Assembly: GCA_951812925.1 (NCBI GenBank)
Contig: OX638369.1
Location: 20,737,329 to 20,801,328, forward strand
Source of the DNA: Calliopum simillimum
Lineage: Eukaryota > Arthropoda > Insecta > Diptera > Lauxaniidae
DNA length: 64,000 bases
Reading direction: 5' to 3'
In this document: positions 44,950 through 56,076 of the stretch, one piece after another
Layout of the letters: the number at the start of each line of letters is the position of its first letter
How positions within the stretch are numbered: position 1 is the first letter of the stretch
Notes under the pieces: model-generated
Seen by the model: the letters and a program-made list of their open reading frames with translations, nothing else
What the model was told of the DNA's origin: nothing
Database searches by the model: none
Translations under genes and position numbers: made by a program

Positions 44950-45176
44950 CTACAGACTTAAAACTTATAGTTTACTTTTTATAGTTTTGATACCCCTTAG
45001 TATTGATTTAAAACTTTTTTGGTATTATTCCAATTTTTTTTCCAAAAAGTTTGAAATTTATTCCAGAAAAGTATGAAATTTATTCCAAAATAGTTTAAAA
45101 TTAATACTTTTTTTTTGACATTGTTCTATATAAATACTTTTTGGTTTTTAAATTAAACTAAAATTTTTACTGTGTA
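44950..45176 (-). mobile_element. ACACAGTAAAAATT MITE, copy 2
   Basis: Reverse-complement counterpart of 27506-27718: right end AAAATTTTTACTGTGT, core AATAGTTTAAAATTAATACT, AAAAAGTTTGAAATTTATTC and TATAGTTTACTTTTTATAG. The 62-aa frame over it is not a gene. Confidence 0.65.
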
Positions 45177-45390
45177 TGTTTTGCAGTATTCCTAATCAGA
45201 TTTTATAGATAAAAATAATACAATGGTACTTTCGAAATTTGAGCTTCGCACAGAAAAACTGATAATTTGAACCAATGGTTGCATTGTCTAACTCGATTGT
45301 CATTCTGGATAGTTATTAACAAGCTCTTGCATTTAGAATATGTGATATAAGCAAACTGAAGCAATTTATTTACTTTAAGAGACAAAAATG
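45177..45390. other. No gene seen
   Basis: Short unassigned interval. Confidence 0.4.
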
Positions 45391-45392
45391 TA

Positions 45393-46271
45393 GGGGAAGG
45401 TAACCGGTTGTGGGCCGGGTTTCGTTTTTTGGTCGTAACTTGCATTCAAGTATACATTTTTCGGACTTGTGGGTACCAATGGAAAGCTAGAGGCAGAAGT
45501 TAACCAAAAAGAAACAATTTTTGTATAATTTTTCAACAAAAAATTTTTTTTAACAAATTTTATAAAAAGCTTGTTTTTGGACAAAAAAAAATTTATAACC
45601 GGTTGTGGGCCACCCTGAAGAATCCACTTCAAATGCAAAATTATGAAAAAAACCAGTAAAGAAATATGTATTATCAAAATTTATTTATCAATGAAGCCTC
45701 TAGTGGCGAAAAAACATCAAATCATCGGATTCGCAATTTTTGCATGTATACTAGCTCTTTTTTATAGCAGCGCATTTCAAATGCACTAGCCGATCGCAGC
45801 CACCGTTGCATTTGATCGAGTTGGCTGCAAATTGGTGCGAAGAACATTGATTTGCAATAATTTTCATGCAAAAAACATGGTGGCCCACAACCGGTAACGG
45901 CAGCCATCCCTTAAGTGACTGGCAAAATGCTCGTGGCGAAAAATTTTGAGCAAACTCGTTATAAAATCGGAAAATTTAACGCAAATACTGCATAAAAATG
46001 CATAACACTCACCTCTTTGCAATATTTCACTTCGCTTTATCACACTCACAAAATCTTCAGAAATTACTTTATTGAAAATTTCTTCGTAAATTTTTTTTGT
46101 TTTGTTGTAGCTGCGGGTCAGATTCGTCTTTTCACTTCAGTGTTTGCACTAATACTGTCTATTGTCAATGTACACATAACCTCATACTCAGATATGTCAT
46201 ATTTTATAAACGTCAAAAAATACATGGGGTGGCCCACAACCGGTGACGGCCCACAGCAGGTTACCTTCCCC
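45393..46271. mobile_element. Element with GGGGAAGGTAACC termini and CCGGTTGTGGGCC motifs
   Basis: The left end GGGGAAGGTAACCGGTTGTG and the right end (complement of GGGGAAGGTAACCTGCTGTG) are inverted. TA flanks both (45391-45392, 46272-46273). Motif CCGGTTGTGGGCC occurs at 45402 and 45599 in one orientation and near 45882 and 46232 in the other. About 879 bp, non-autonomous in appearance. Confidence 0.75.
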
Positions 46272-46273
46272 TA

Positions 46274-47582
46274 TAATTTTTTTCTTCAAGTTGTTTTGTA
46301 CATGACAGTTCTGATGGCAGATGCACTTACAAAAGCTATTCAATCTTACAAAAGAGCATTTTGTTTCTCGACCCGAAAAAATTATCTAAGCACGATACGA
46401 CTCTTAGCTGATATTTGCAAATTCAGTCAGTTAATTTCAAAAGATCTTCAAAATTCAAATAAAATGAAAAACAGATTTAAATTAAAATTCTCTGACATAA
46501 CAATCTGGGTGCTCCAACAGTCATTGCACTCGAACCAAATATGTTCTGAGAGCAGCAAAAAAAAAAAAAAAAAAGCAACAAAATTTAAATTAATAGCTGC
46601 AAAAAAAATAATTCTATGGCAGCTTAAGAAATTCAACAATTTTTATTGTTGTTGCTGGTGTTTAATTTTAGCGAATTACCGCATCGCGCTGCGCATAAAA
46701 AAGTTCATTGAACCCCCGCTAAAAAACGAGCAAAAAAGAAGAAATGTTTCGCTCATGCCTTAACGCTTAAGTTTAGATTTTTATTCTTTGCACTCTACGA
46801 ATTTTAGAAGAAATTTCATTACAGAGTCCAAATCTCAACACGCACACAAAGACACTCTTTTGCGTGTGCGCAAATCACACAGAAACACTTGAACGCATTA
46901 CCACTGCTGTTGATGATGTTGCTGTTGCTGATCTGATGCTGCTGCTGCGTTAAAAGCTCGCGCATATGGGTATTTTTATTTTTTTTTTTTTTTAATCTAA
47001 TGGTTTGTTCTGTTCCCAAGATTGCAAAGCATAAAATTTTGCGCACCCAATCAGCTTTTTTGTTGTTTTTTCTTTGATTTGCGTGTGTGGATGTCAAGTT
47101 GATGTTAAAGTTGCTGCTGCTGGTGCTGTGGTGATGATGATGTTGTTGCTGTTGCTGGTTTGAAGTAGATCTCTTGTTGACGAAAAATGATTAATTTATG
47201 GTATTTAAACAAGCAGCAAATCAGGAAAGTTGTCAAAATGAAATAATACATAAATTTAGGAGTAAAAAATTGTTATTTCCTTCAACTTATTGACATCACC
47301 ACATCGAGCTTAGGTTGAACTTTAAGGCATGACGTACACTTAGACAAATACATGTTTCTTATGAAAGAAAAATAGTTTCCACAGAAATAGGCGAACTTTT
47401 CTATTGCTTGCATTGTGGCACAATTTTATGTGTCCAACAGAAAATATTCATTGCGGTTCCATATTTTTTCTCAAAAACTTTATTGAATAGGATGGGAAAT
47501 TTTTTATTTTTTTTTTTTATTAGATAATTTGGTGAGAGTTAATTTTAAAACAAGGAGATTTTCAGTCAAATTCATTATATAA
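46274..47582. other. No confident gene; triplet-rich patch
   Basis: A 248-codon open frame (46017-46763) begins inside the preceding element and runs through here. It is Lys/Phe/Asn-rich with no motif. Triplet-rich GC-richer sequence at 46890-47165 (GATGATGTTGCTGTTGCTGA, CTGCTGCTGGTGCTGTGG). No exon recognised. Confidence 0.45.
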
Positions 47583-47665
47583 GATGCCGTGGTGCTAATG
47601 GCTAATGTGCGCATCTATCACACTGCACGTATCTATGTATAATGCGATGACAGGTTCTCCCAGTT
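47583..47665 (+). ncRNA. Possible tRNA-like (SINE head) sequence
   Basis: GTGGTGCTAATGGCTAATGT then GCGCATCTATCACACTGC resembles the 5' half of a tRNA with a loose A box. About 50 bases on is GACAGGTTCTCCCAG, a poor B box, followed by a long T-run. It looks like a decayed tRNA or SINE head. No cloverleaf was established. Confidence 0.3.
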
Positions 47666-47942
47666 TTTTTTTTTTTTTTTTTTTTAATTTTAATTTTTTT
47701 TTTTTTTATTTTAATACTAATTTAAAAAAAAAAATTTTAGTTTTTTTTAATTATTTTTACTATCCTATTTGATAATTTTTACTATCCTGTTTGATAATTT
47801 TTATTATGTTAATATTGAAATCTTACCTTCTAAGCAATTTTCAAATTTTTATAAAACTTTTAGGTAATTTTCAACAAATATGTAAAATGAATGGACATTA
47901 AAAAAAGTTCAGTAATTTTTGAACAATTTTCGCTACAAAAAC
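47666..47942. repeat. Poly-T/poly-A low-complexity tract
   Basis: Nearly pure T with A-runs at 47666-47760, then ACTATCCTRTTTGATAATTT repeated twice (47759, 47783). Confidence 0.8.
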
Positions 47943-48189
47943 TGAGGAGTGATTTTTCAAAAGGGCTTATAACCAAAAGTAATGTCATAATATTATTTGT
48001 CTGATGCTTTGTTGTTAATTAATACAATTGGATTCTGTTTGCACAAAAAGTTTACCTGATGGTGTGGAATTAATGACATTTAGTTAAAAAAATCATATTT
48101 ATCCAATAACCGATTATTATTCAAATAATGTTTATGACATTACTTTTGCCTCGTTTTGGTTATAAGCCCTTTTGAAAAATTACTCCTCA
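47943..48189. mobile_element. MITE family with GCAAAAGTAATGTCA block, copy 3
   Basis: The inverted ends TGAGGAGTGATTTTTCAAAA (left) and TTGAGGAGTAATTTTTCAAA (right, read inward) are followed by AGGGCTTATAACCAAAA and, on the right, CGAGGCAAAAGTAATGTCAT. The ends match copy 1's GAGGAGTG more closely than copy 2's. Confidence 0.8.
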
Positions 48190-49149
48190 ACTATAAAACT
48201 TTTCTTTCTGTGTAGTAAGTAAATATATGTCATTGCTTTTGTGAGATCCTTGCTTTGATTGAGTGCTCTCTTTTTACATAAGCACAGGAGGGGTTAATTT
48301 TGTGCGGTTTTTTCCTAATTATGCGTAAGTATTCGCACCTCGCACTTACTGGGTTCAAAATTAAGTTAAAAAAATGGACTGAACATTTTCTGGCTGTCTA
48401 GAAGAGCCAGGTAAGGGAAAAGAATTCACCGACTGCCATCAATTTTTTTAAACAAAACTAATCCCTTAAAGGGGTTTACAAACGAAATGTATATTAGCAG
48501 ATAACTTTTGCATGGGAGCCCTCTTAGGGGATGGAGATAGTTGATTATGACTTGAAAAGAAAATTATGTGAGCTACAAAATTGCTAGCCAATACTGTATA
48601 TGTAAACGTTAGCGAGAGATTTGCAAAAAACTGGTTTTTGCAACCTTTGACCTTGAAACACTTTTTATGCAAACACAATTTCGCAATTGCACTGCACTGA
48701 AAATACATATTTTCTTCTGCAAAGTTTCTCAAAATTGTCCAAACTTTATGATTTTCGTTGAGCCAGACTGGTAAAATAATTCGACCAACCTAAGTGTCTA
48801 TATATCAGAGACTTAAATAGAGGAAGATCCCTCACGCTATATATCATAGTATTAAGTTTGTTCGTTTACTCCAAGTTTTTGCAAGAATTTACCCGAAAAG
48901 CTCTCGTTTATGTACGTTTCATGCAAAACCTTGGAGTAAACAAAAAACCTTGTTATTATTACTATGCAAATGTAAACATGCTTTGGAACTTGGCTCAAAA
49001 CACCACATTTTTCCAGCATTTCCATTTCCAAAAAAAAAATTAGATTGTAGTTGGCCAAAAAGTAGACTCTTGAATTCTTCCGTTAAGAGAATATAGTGAC
49101 GTACTGGATCCTGTAGTTTGACTTAGTCTCCTTAGTATACTCCAAATAA
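48190..49149. other. No gene; small hairpin inside
   Basis: Unassigned, except a short imperfect palindrome at about 48861-48938 in which GTTTACTCCAAGTTTTTGCA pairs with TGCAAAACCTTGGAGTAAAC. Confidence 0.5.
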
Positions 49150-49290
49150 AACTGCGTGATATTTCACACATATTGTGTAAAAAGTAATCCAAACAATGCT
49201 GTGTGAAAATTGTATTCAGCAATATGTTAAGTTCACTCACCAATGCGTATTTTTTTACACAGTTCGTTTTAAATTTCACACAGTTTTTTT
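49150..49290. mobile_element. Short ACTGTGTAA-type MITE, copy 2
   Basis: AAACTGCGTGATATTTCACA at the left and TTTCACACAGTTTTTTTT at the right, with ATTGTGTAAAAAGTAATCCA inside. It parallels 33460-33592. Confidence 0.6.
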
Positions 49291-49446
49291 TAAGCATATT
49301 AAGTAATGGAAAAATAATGTAATACTTGTTGAAGTTCATGCCTCTTGTTAGGCCTTGCTCTAAACATTTTTGTTTATTTAAGGCAGCAGAATCAGACAAA
49401 TATTTGTCACAGTGTAATTCAGCTTAAAATGCAAAGAACTACATAA

Positions 49447-50386
49447 ACTAGTAAGGGTGTAAATTTTGGCCTGGCCAAAAACTAAATACCCTACACTGCA
49501 GTATTTTGAAAATTTTGCTTATATGGGAGGTGCCACGCCCTCTTGTCCGAGTACACCCAGTTTTTGTTCAGAGCTTGCATTTATAGTTTTTAGTGTCAGA
49601 GTGAAATTTAGTTGGATTATCTCAAAAAACTCTTTCAGTATAGCATTTTGAATCTTTTGCTTATATGGGAGGTGCCACGCCCCCTTGTCTGATTTCACCC
49701 AATTTTTGCTGAGAGCTTTCATTTATAATTCTTAGTGTCTGAGTCAAATTTGGTTCGAATATCTCAAAAAACGCTTTCAGTATAGCGTTTTGAAGCTTTT
49801 GCTTATATAGGAGGTGCCACGCCCTCTCGTCCGAGTTCTTCTAGTTTTAGCTTAGAGCGCGCATTTTTAGTCTTTAGTATTTGAAAGTTTGATTGGATTA
49901 TCTCAAAAAACTCTTTCAGTATAGCATTTTGAAACTTTTGCTCATATGGGAGGTGCCACGCCCCTTGGTCCGATTTCACCCAATTTTTGTTGGGAGCTTT
50001 CATTTATGATTCTTAGTGTCTGAGTCAAATTTCGTTCGAATATCTCAAAAAACGCTTTCAGTATAGCGTTTTGAAGCTTTTGCTTATATAGGAGGTGCCA
50101 CGCCCTCTCGTCCGAATTCGCTCAAATTTTTATCAGAGCTTGCGCTTACAATTCGTAGTACTTATATGTATTGTGGTTGCATTGTCGTGAAAAATACTCC
50201 TAAAATTGCATTTTGAATATAATTTTTGTATGGGCGGTAGGCGTGTCCGTTGACCGATTTTGCTCATTTTCAATCCCCCGAGCTAACTTTGACGACGGAG
50301 GCAGTGTACCAAATTTCATTGAATTATCTTGCTCAGTTTTCCCAAAAAGTGTATTTCAACACACAGCCAGCCAGCCAGCCAGCCAC

Positions 50387-50418
<32 letters not shown>

Positions 50419-50559
50419 ACAGACGGACATGGCTATATCGACTCAGGAGGTGACGCTGATCAAGAATATATATACTTTTCTATACCTGCCACGCCTCCTT
50501 CTCTGCGTTACAAACGGAAGGACAAAGTGAATATACCCTGGGTGTAGGGTATAAAAACT
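49447..50559 (+). mobile_element. Mini-me/INE-1-like element, copy 5 (five modules, expanded CCAG tract)
   Basis: The most complete copy. The 5' end is ACTAGTAAGGGTGTAAATTT with TTGGCCTGGCCAA and TACCCTACACTGCAGTA. Five modules of about 139-144 bp lie at about 49532, 49673, 49817, 49956 and 50097. The conserved segment GGGCGGTAGGCGTGTCCGTT follows, then a (CCAG)n tract at about 50365-50418 ending CAGACAGACGGACATGG. The core GACTCAGGAGGTGACGCTGA, TCAAGAATATATATACTTT and the terminus TACCCTGGGTGTAGGGTATA come last. Three frames of 67-105 residues over the tract (Gln-Pro-Ala-Ser repeats) and two similar minus-strand frames over the modules are repeat artefacts. Confidence 0.9.
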
Positions 50560-51747
50560 GCTCAAAATGATCAACAAAATGTTTAGAAAAGAGACACGCG
50601 CATGGTATAAAAGCAGCAGCACCAGCAGCACGATGATTCGCCATTTTTAATGCGTCGATCAAAAGATGGTTGCCACATATTGCTGTTGTTGTTGTTGTTG
50701 TTGCTGTCGTTGCTATTATTATTGTTGCCGATGCTGTTGCCATTAACATTAAAGTTGCGGTTGCTGCTGCTGTTCTTGACAAAAGCAAAAAAAAAAGCAG
50801 CAAAAAAGGCAACAGCAGCAAACAACAAACGAACGCAGTTGATTCGTTGCCACACGCATGCAAACAAAAAATACACACAGATACAAAAGCACACATACAC
50901 AAAGGCCCGGTTTTTTTGCCAGTGTGCGTGCTTGTTTAGAACTTTTTTTTTCGTTCATTCTTTTTCTATTGTCCGTTCAAATGCGTGTTGCTGATTTGGT
51001 GGTTCCGTTTCGCGAAGCAGCAGCAACATTGGTGCGAATAGATTGCATCATCAACATGATGTTGCTGTTGTTGGTGTGTTGTTGTTGTTGCTGCTAATAT
51101 TTGCACACATAATAAATTTGTGGAAAGAAAAAGAAAGAGAAAAATGCGAATTTTGTTTCTTCTTTTTCTTTTTTCAACTTTTTATTCAAAGTAAATTTAT
51201 CGCTGTTTTAGTTATTGCTTGCTGTTGGTGTTGTTGTTGCTGCAAATTTTAGTTGTTTGATAGATGTTAAGGTATTATGTTGCTGTTGTTGTTGTTGCTA
51301 CGATTGTATAATACAAAGTGCAATAACCTAAAGAAATAAATTTTTATTTTATTTTTTGCGTAGGTACTTTTTTATTTTTTTGAGTGAAAAATTAATGTTT
51401 CGCTGTTGTTGGGTTCTTTTTCGAATTCAATTTTCTGGAACGAATGAAGTTTTTGTATTTGTTGTTACTGTATTGCTTATGCATGTACCGAACACACGCA
51501 GTTGTGCAAATAGTTAACTTTTTTAAACTTAAATTAATAAAAAAAATAATTACGACCAATCTATTTAATAAGGGAGGCACTTCGGCCTACGTATTGATAA
51601 TGACTTGTACTTTGTTGAGCTTCAATTCATTGTTACTGGTACATTTTGCGTATTCACCGATGCCTTTTATTATTCGATATAAACGTGGACATTTAATTTA
51701 CTAAGCTGAAACTAGTAAGCAAATAAATAAACTGGCTAAAAAATTTT
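50560..51747. other. Triplet-repeat-rich DNA, no confident gene
   Basis: Dense CAG/TTG/CTG tracts at 50612-50830 (GCAGCAGCACCAGCAGCACG, TTGTTGTTGTTGTTGTTGC), 51060-51095 and 51226-51295. Many overlapping frames of 60-140 residues on both strands are low-complexity Leu/Ala/Asn/Ser. The stretch resembles intron or regulatory DNA around fly genes, but no exon can be shown. Confidence 0.5.
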
Positions 51748-52165
51748 AGTATTGGACACATAAATAGCACAGTTCTTCAAGACATTGGAATCTTTTTCGT
51801 AGGAAAATATCTAATACTATAAGCATAATAAACACTAGCTTGTAAAATAAAGTATTGGACACATAAATAGCACAATTCTTCAAGGCTCTGGAATCTTTTT
51901 TAAAAGAGAATATCTAATACTATAAGCATAACAAACACTAGCTTGTAAATTAAAGTATTGGACACGTAAATAGCACAGTTCTCTAAGACAATGATATATT
52001 TTTTTATAGGAAAATATCTTATAGGTACTATAGGCATAGCAAACACACTAGCTTGTAAATTTAAGTATTGGACATATAAATAGCACAGTTCTTCAGGACA
52101 TTAGAATTTTTTTCATAGTAAAATACATAATTTTTCGCTTGCTATACAAGATATGGAAATAGATC
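51748..52165 (+). repeat. 103-bp tandem repeat, four units
   Basis: Units begin AGTATTGGACACATAAATAG at 51748, 51851, 51954 and 52063 (spacing 103, 103, 109), each running through CACAGTTCTTCAAGACATTG, AAAATATCTAATACTATAAG and AACACTAGCTTGTAAA. A lone TCACATAAATAGCACAG at about 52258 is a further trace. Confidence 0.92.
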
Positions 52166-52787
52166 GTATCGACTCCCCTGGATACGTTTTTGCAAGTATA
52201 ACTTCCATTTACACAAAAGTAAGCTCATGAAAAAATTTTACATACACAAAATTTTGGTCACATAAATAGCACAGAACACAGAACTGAAGCATTATAATGT
52301 TGGAACCGTGACTAGTAAGTTGATTTTTGTTTTTGCAGAATAAGTAAAAATATTTTGAATTGTTTTGAATAGGATCAAAAACTGAGCCAAATACTCAAAA
52401 GTACTCGAATCGGTAGTGAGTACGGAGTATTGAGGACTTTGAGTACATGTATCGATTTGGAGCATTTAAAATACTCAATACTCACTACTTGGTATCGATA
52501 CAGAGTATATAAACTAATCATTGCTGACAACTGATTTGATATCTCTGAATCAGTTAATTCTTAATTCTCAAGAAGTTGATTGTCAGGGTCAACCTGTTCT
52601 AATCCATTTATGTATTCATAGAGTGATTCCTTTAGTGCCAATCTTCTTGAATAAATTTACTTTAACTGTTGTTCTTCTCATACCAGAAAAGTTTTCTAAG
52701 GTGGATTTTTCTATCCAAGAAGCATATTTAAACAGCCTTTTCAAGATCATGAATGAAAAGTTTAAATCTACTTGAATATATACATTA
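52166..52787. other. No gene; TACTC palindromes
   Basis: At 52385-52510 the motif GAGTAC/GTACTC and ATACTCAATACTCACTAC recur on both strands, forming weak hairpins. The 84-aa frame at 52521-52775 is not recognised. Confidence 0.45.
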
Positions 52788-53253
52788 GACTGATTCAAAA
52801 AAATCGAAGGTTTTCAAAACCTCGATTTTACAATCTAAATGTCTTCATTAAGCCGAAAAATGAAGCCCCAAAAAATTTCAGCTCGATCTAAGCATTTTAA
52901 CTGGTCGCTCAACGAGCATTTTGATTGTATGTAAATATGATTTACGATTTACGCAAAAACCACGTTTTTCGACATTAATTTGCTCACAGCTCCCAATCTT
53001 AATTCTTAATTTTGCATAAAAACACGTAGTCTCATAACATTTAAATCTCTCTGTAGTGACCTACACTAGTTAATAGGTAAAATCAATGAATTTTTCAATT
53101 TTATTCAAATGTAAAATCAAAATGCTCGTTGAGCGACCAGTTAAAATGCTTAGATCGAGCTGAAATTTTTTGGGGCTTCATTTTTCGGCTTAATGAAGAC
53201 ATTTAGATTGTAAAATCGAGGTTTTGAAAACCTTCGATTTTTTTGAATCAGTC
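52788..53253. mobile_element. Near-perfect hairpin MITE, arms of about 145 bp
   Basis: The left arm starts GACTGATTCAAAAAAATCGA (52788). The right arm (about 53108-53253) is its complement with almost no differences. TA flanks both sides (52786-52787, 53254-53255). Shared blocks include AGCCCCAAAAAATTTCAGCT and TTTTAACTGGTCGCTCAACG. A loop of about 170 bp has no coding frame. Confidence 0.93.
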
Positions 53254-53255
53254 TA

Positions 53256-55133
53256 ATACACATAAAACAAAATCCAAGATGTGTGCCTGTCTTTTATGGA
53301 CTCCGAAACTATCAGACTGATTTTCACAGGAAAAATGTGCGGTGATACCCCTCCAAAATATAGCATGATTCGTAATATCTCTGAAGCTATTTGATAGAGA
53401 TGAATGAGATTTGGTACATGTATGTTAAGAGCCAGGGGAACGGTGAACGAAGGCACTTCGGTAGCTTAAGTCAAGGTTAAAGTTCCTGAGGAATTCTTTT
53501 TCCCTCTGACCTTAACATATTTTGAGTAGAACATTCAAACAATTCAAAACACTATGAATCATTTCAAATACATATTTAATTACCCATACTTTTTCGTGTG
53601 TTTATTTTTAAGTATTTTGTGTAAAATTAAAAAAAAAAAAAATATAGGTACCAATTGAAAAAAAGCGCAACACGTAAACAAAGTTGTTTACGAAAATCCA
53701 ACATAAAATGAAAGTGCGAAAAGAGAAAATTATATATAACAACAACAACAGCTTTTTGATTGTTTGATTTTCCTTTTCTTTTGCAGCTTTTTTTTTTCTT
53801 TAGCTTTTTCACTGATGAGTTATCTGGATACAAGTGTGAGTATCTTACAGTTTGTGCTGCCGCTGCCTGTTTGTTACCTGTTTTGTTCTATGCTGCCTTC
53901 ATTTCATATGACATTTTTCCACTTTGTTATCTATCTATTTCTCGATTGCTTTTATGTGAGTGAATTTATGTAGAATTAAAAAACCGACAAAAAACAGATT
54001 GTTTAAATAAAAAGTACAAAAAAAAGCTCACAAAATTTTTTTTTTTTTTTTTCCAAATCAAAGCAACGTACATACGCATACTTTTTTTTTTCAAAGTCAT
54101 CAACCGAGCAACCTTGAAGAACTTTATGTTGTTGTAAATTTTGTTGCTGCTGCTACTATTCTATGTGCAGATGATGTACAGTGAAGAGCATATTTTTTTC
54201 TAATTTTTAATAAGAAATGTACTAACGAACCGCACAACTGAAATGTATACTTCTCCATTGTCAGAGATTAAAAGGTAAAATTTGTGTCATAAAAACTAAA
54301 GGATCAGTGTGCTGTGTGTGTGACAAAAGTTTAATTTGAAGTAGGATTAATTTCTTTTAAATTAAAAAATTTTAAAGTTTTATAAAATTTTCCAGTTTTC
54401 ATCAGAACAGAGTTCGTAAATTTAGATTGTACAAATACATGCCATAAAATCACATTTCTCTTTAAGAGCTAAACATATTTGTTTACAACAAAAAACTTTC
54501 CGTTATACATAGAGATACTATTTTGAGCTGGAAAAACTGAAAATTTTATTTTGAAGCTTTTACGCTCGTATAAGGGTAAAAATGCCTTTACCACGTCATG
54601 TAGACACTTCAAAATTTACCATAGAAAATGAAAATATAATTTTTCAGGCGATTTTTTTTTACATTTTCAAACCGTTTCAACTATTTGCGGCTGCGGAACA
54701 AGACTTTTTTTTTATTATAAGGTCATAATTTCTTCATTTTTTTGTAGAATTGCCCATTCATGCTAATACAGGTACGCCTTTGCAGTACTTAAACGCCCAA
54801 TTATCTAAAAAAATTAAAAATTTTTCAAATTATTTCATATATTTCCATATCTATATATTAATACGAAAGACAAAAATTTGTCCTACCTTTTTTAATATGT
54901 TATTAATGGGGTATGACTTTGAATTATATATCATTAGAAAGGTATTTGTGTGTAAATGTGCACAACGTTAAAATTATTTTAATATTTTGCCATTAAGCCA
55001 GGTAAAATTATATGCAAAATTTTCAATATTAGCAACGAGAAAATAGTAAGTGCTAAAGCACAAAAACTGTCCATAAAGTACCAAAATTATTTAAAAAATT
55101 TGTGGTCGAATTTTGACCATTGGGCGATTTAGC
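53256..55133. other. No gene seen
   Basis: AT-rich unassigned DNA with poly-A at 53627 and poly-T at 54035. Frames at 53760-53973 and 54750-54971 are hydrophobic or low-complexity and not recognised. Confidence 0.5.
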
Positions 55134-56076
55134 CGGAGAGCCAGCGCCTTAAAACAACTTTGCGTTTCTAAAAGCTGAATTTGTTACAGTTGGTTATAGT
55201 TATTGTGTACATCAATAATCTGTCGGTCAGTCAAGCGAACTGTAGAACAGGCGGCTGCTATATGGCCTCAAACATGTAAAATTTCGATTTTTCTGCAATC
55301 AATTTCTAAAAGCTGAAACTTCTTATACACGTTATATAATGCATACAAATAACAATTTTGTCGGTCAGTCAGTTAAATGTTAGAACGGGGCTAGTCAGCA
55401 CGCCCCAATATATGTGCTATAAATAAATCAAGTCAAAATTATTTTTAAAAGCAGAAATTTTTTTTTGGGGTACTTAATTGTATATTAACCACAAATAAAG
55501 CAGTCAGTCAACTACATTGTAGAACAATCTTTGTCAGCAAGCTCAACAAAAAAAATAAAAAATGGTTTTTAATAGCTGGAAATTTTTTTAGGGGTACTTA
55601 ATTGTATATTAACCACAAATAAAGCAGTCTGATTTCAGCTTTTAGTAACCATTTTTTTTTGTTTTGTTGAGCTTGCTGACGGAGATTGTTCTACAATATA
55701 GTTGACTGACTGCTTTATTTGTGGTTAATATACAATTAAGTACCCCTAAAAAAATTTCAGCTTTTAGAAATAATTTTGACTTGATTCATTTATTGCACAT
55801 ATATTGGGGCGTGCTGACTAGCCCCGTTCTAACATTTAACTGATTGACCGACAAAATTGTTATTTGTATGCATTATATAACGTGTATAAGAAGTTTCAGC
55901 TTTTAGAAATTGATTGCAGAAAAATCGAAATTTTACATGTTTGAGGCCATATAGCAGCCGCCTGTTCTACAGTTCGCTTGACTGACCGACAGATTATTGA
56001 TGTACACAATAACTATAACCAACTGTAACAAATTCAGCTTTTAGAAACGCAAAGTTGTTTTTAAGCGCTGGCTCTT
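55134..56076. mobile_element. Long foldback element, arms of about 430 bp
   Basis: The left arm begins GAGCCAGCGCCTTAAAACAA and the right arm ends with TTTTTAAGCGCTGGCTC. Matching inverted blocks include ACTTTGCGTTTCTAAAAGCT, GTTACAGTTGGTTATAGTTA, ATCTGTCGGTCAGTCAAGCG, AACAGGCGGCTGCTATATGG, AACGGGGCTAGTCAGCACGC and TTGTGGTTAATATACAATTA. GGGGTACTTAATTGTATATT is present twice in direct orientation in the left half (about 55468 and 55590), so the centre has an extra duplication. Related single arm at 22276-22530. Confidence 0.9.

Noticed and set aside
46017..46763. 248-codon open frame on the plus strand
   Set aside because: It starts inside the 45393-46271 element, crosses its right terminus, and is Lys/Asn/Phe-rich with poly-Lys and a TTGTTG-encoded Cys run. 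No domain or motif is visible.
49519..50003. Two similar minus-strand frames (about 66-67 aa) sharing WVKSD-GAWHLPY
   Set aside because: They arise because the mini-me-like internal module is about 141 bp, a multiple of three, and is tandemly repeated. Copies elsewhere (8267-8494) are shifted or broken.
50213..50547. Gln-Pro-Ala-Ser repeat frames in three registers
   Set aside because: Translation of the CCAG tetranucleotide tract, open in all three frames.
50443..51252. Several 60- to 140-residue frames on both strands
   Set aside because: All overlap and are made of Leu/Ala/Asn/Ser/Cys runs from CAG, TTG and GCTGTT triplets.
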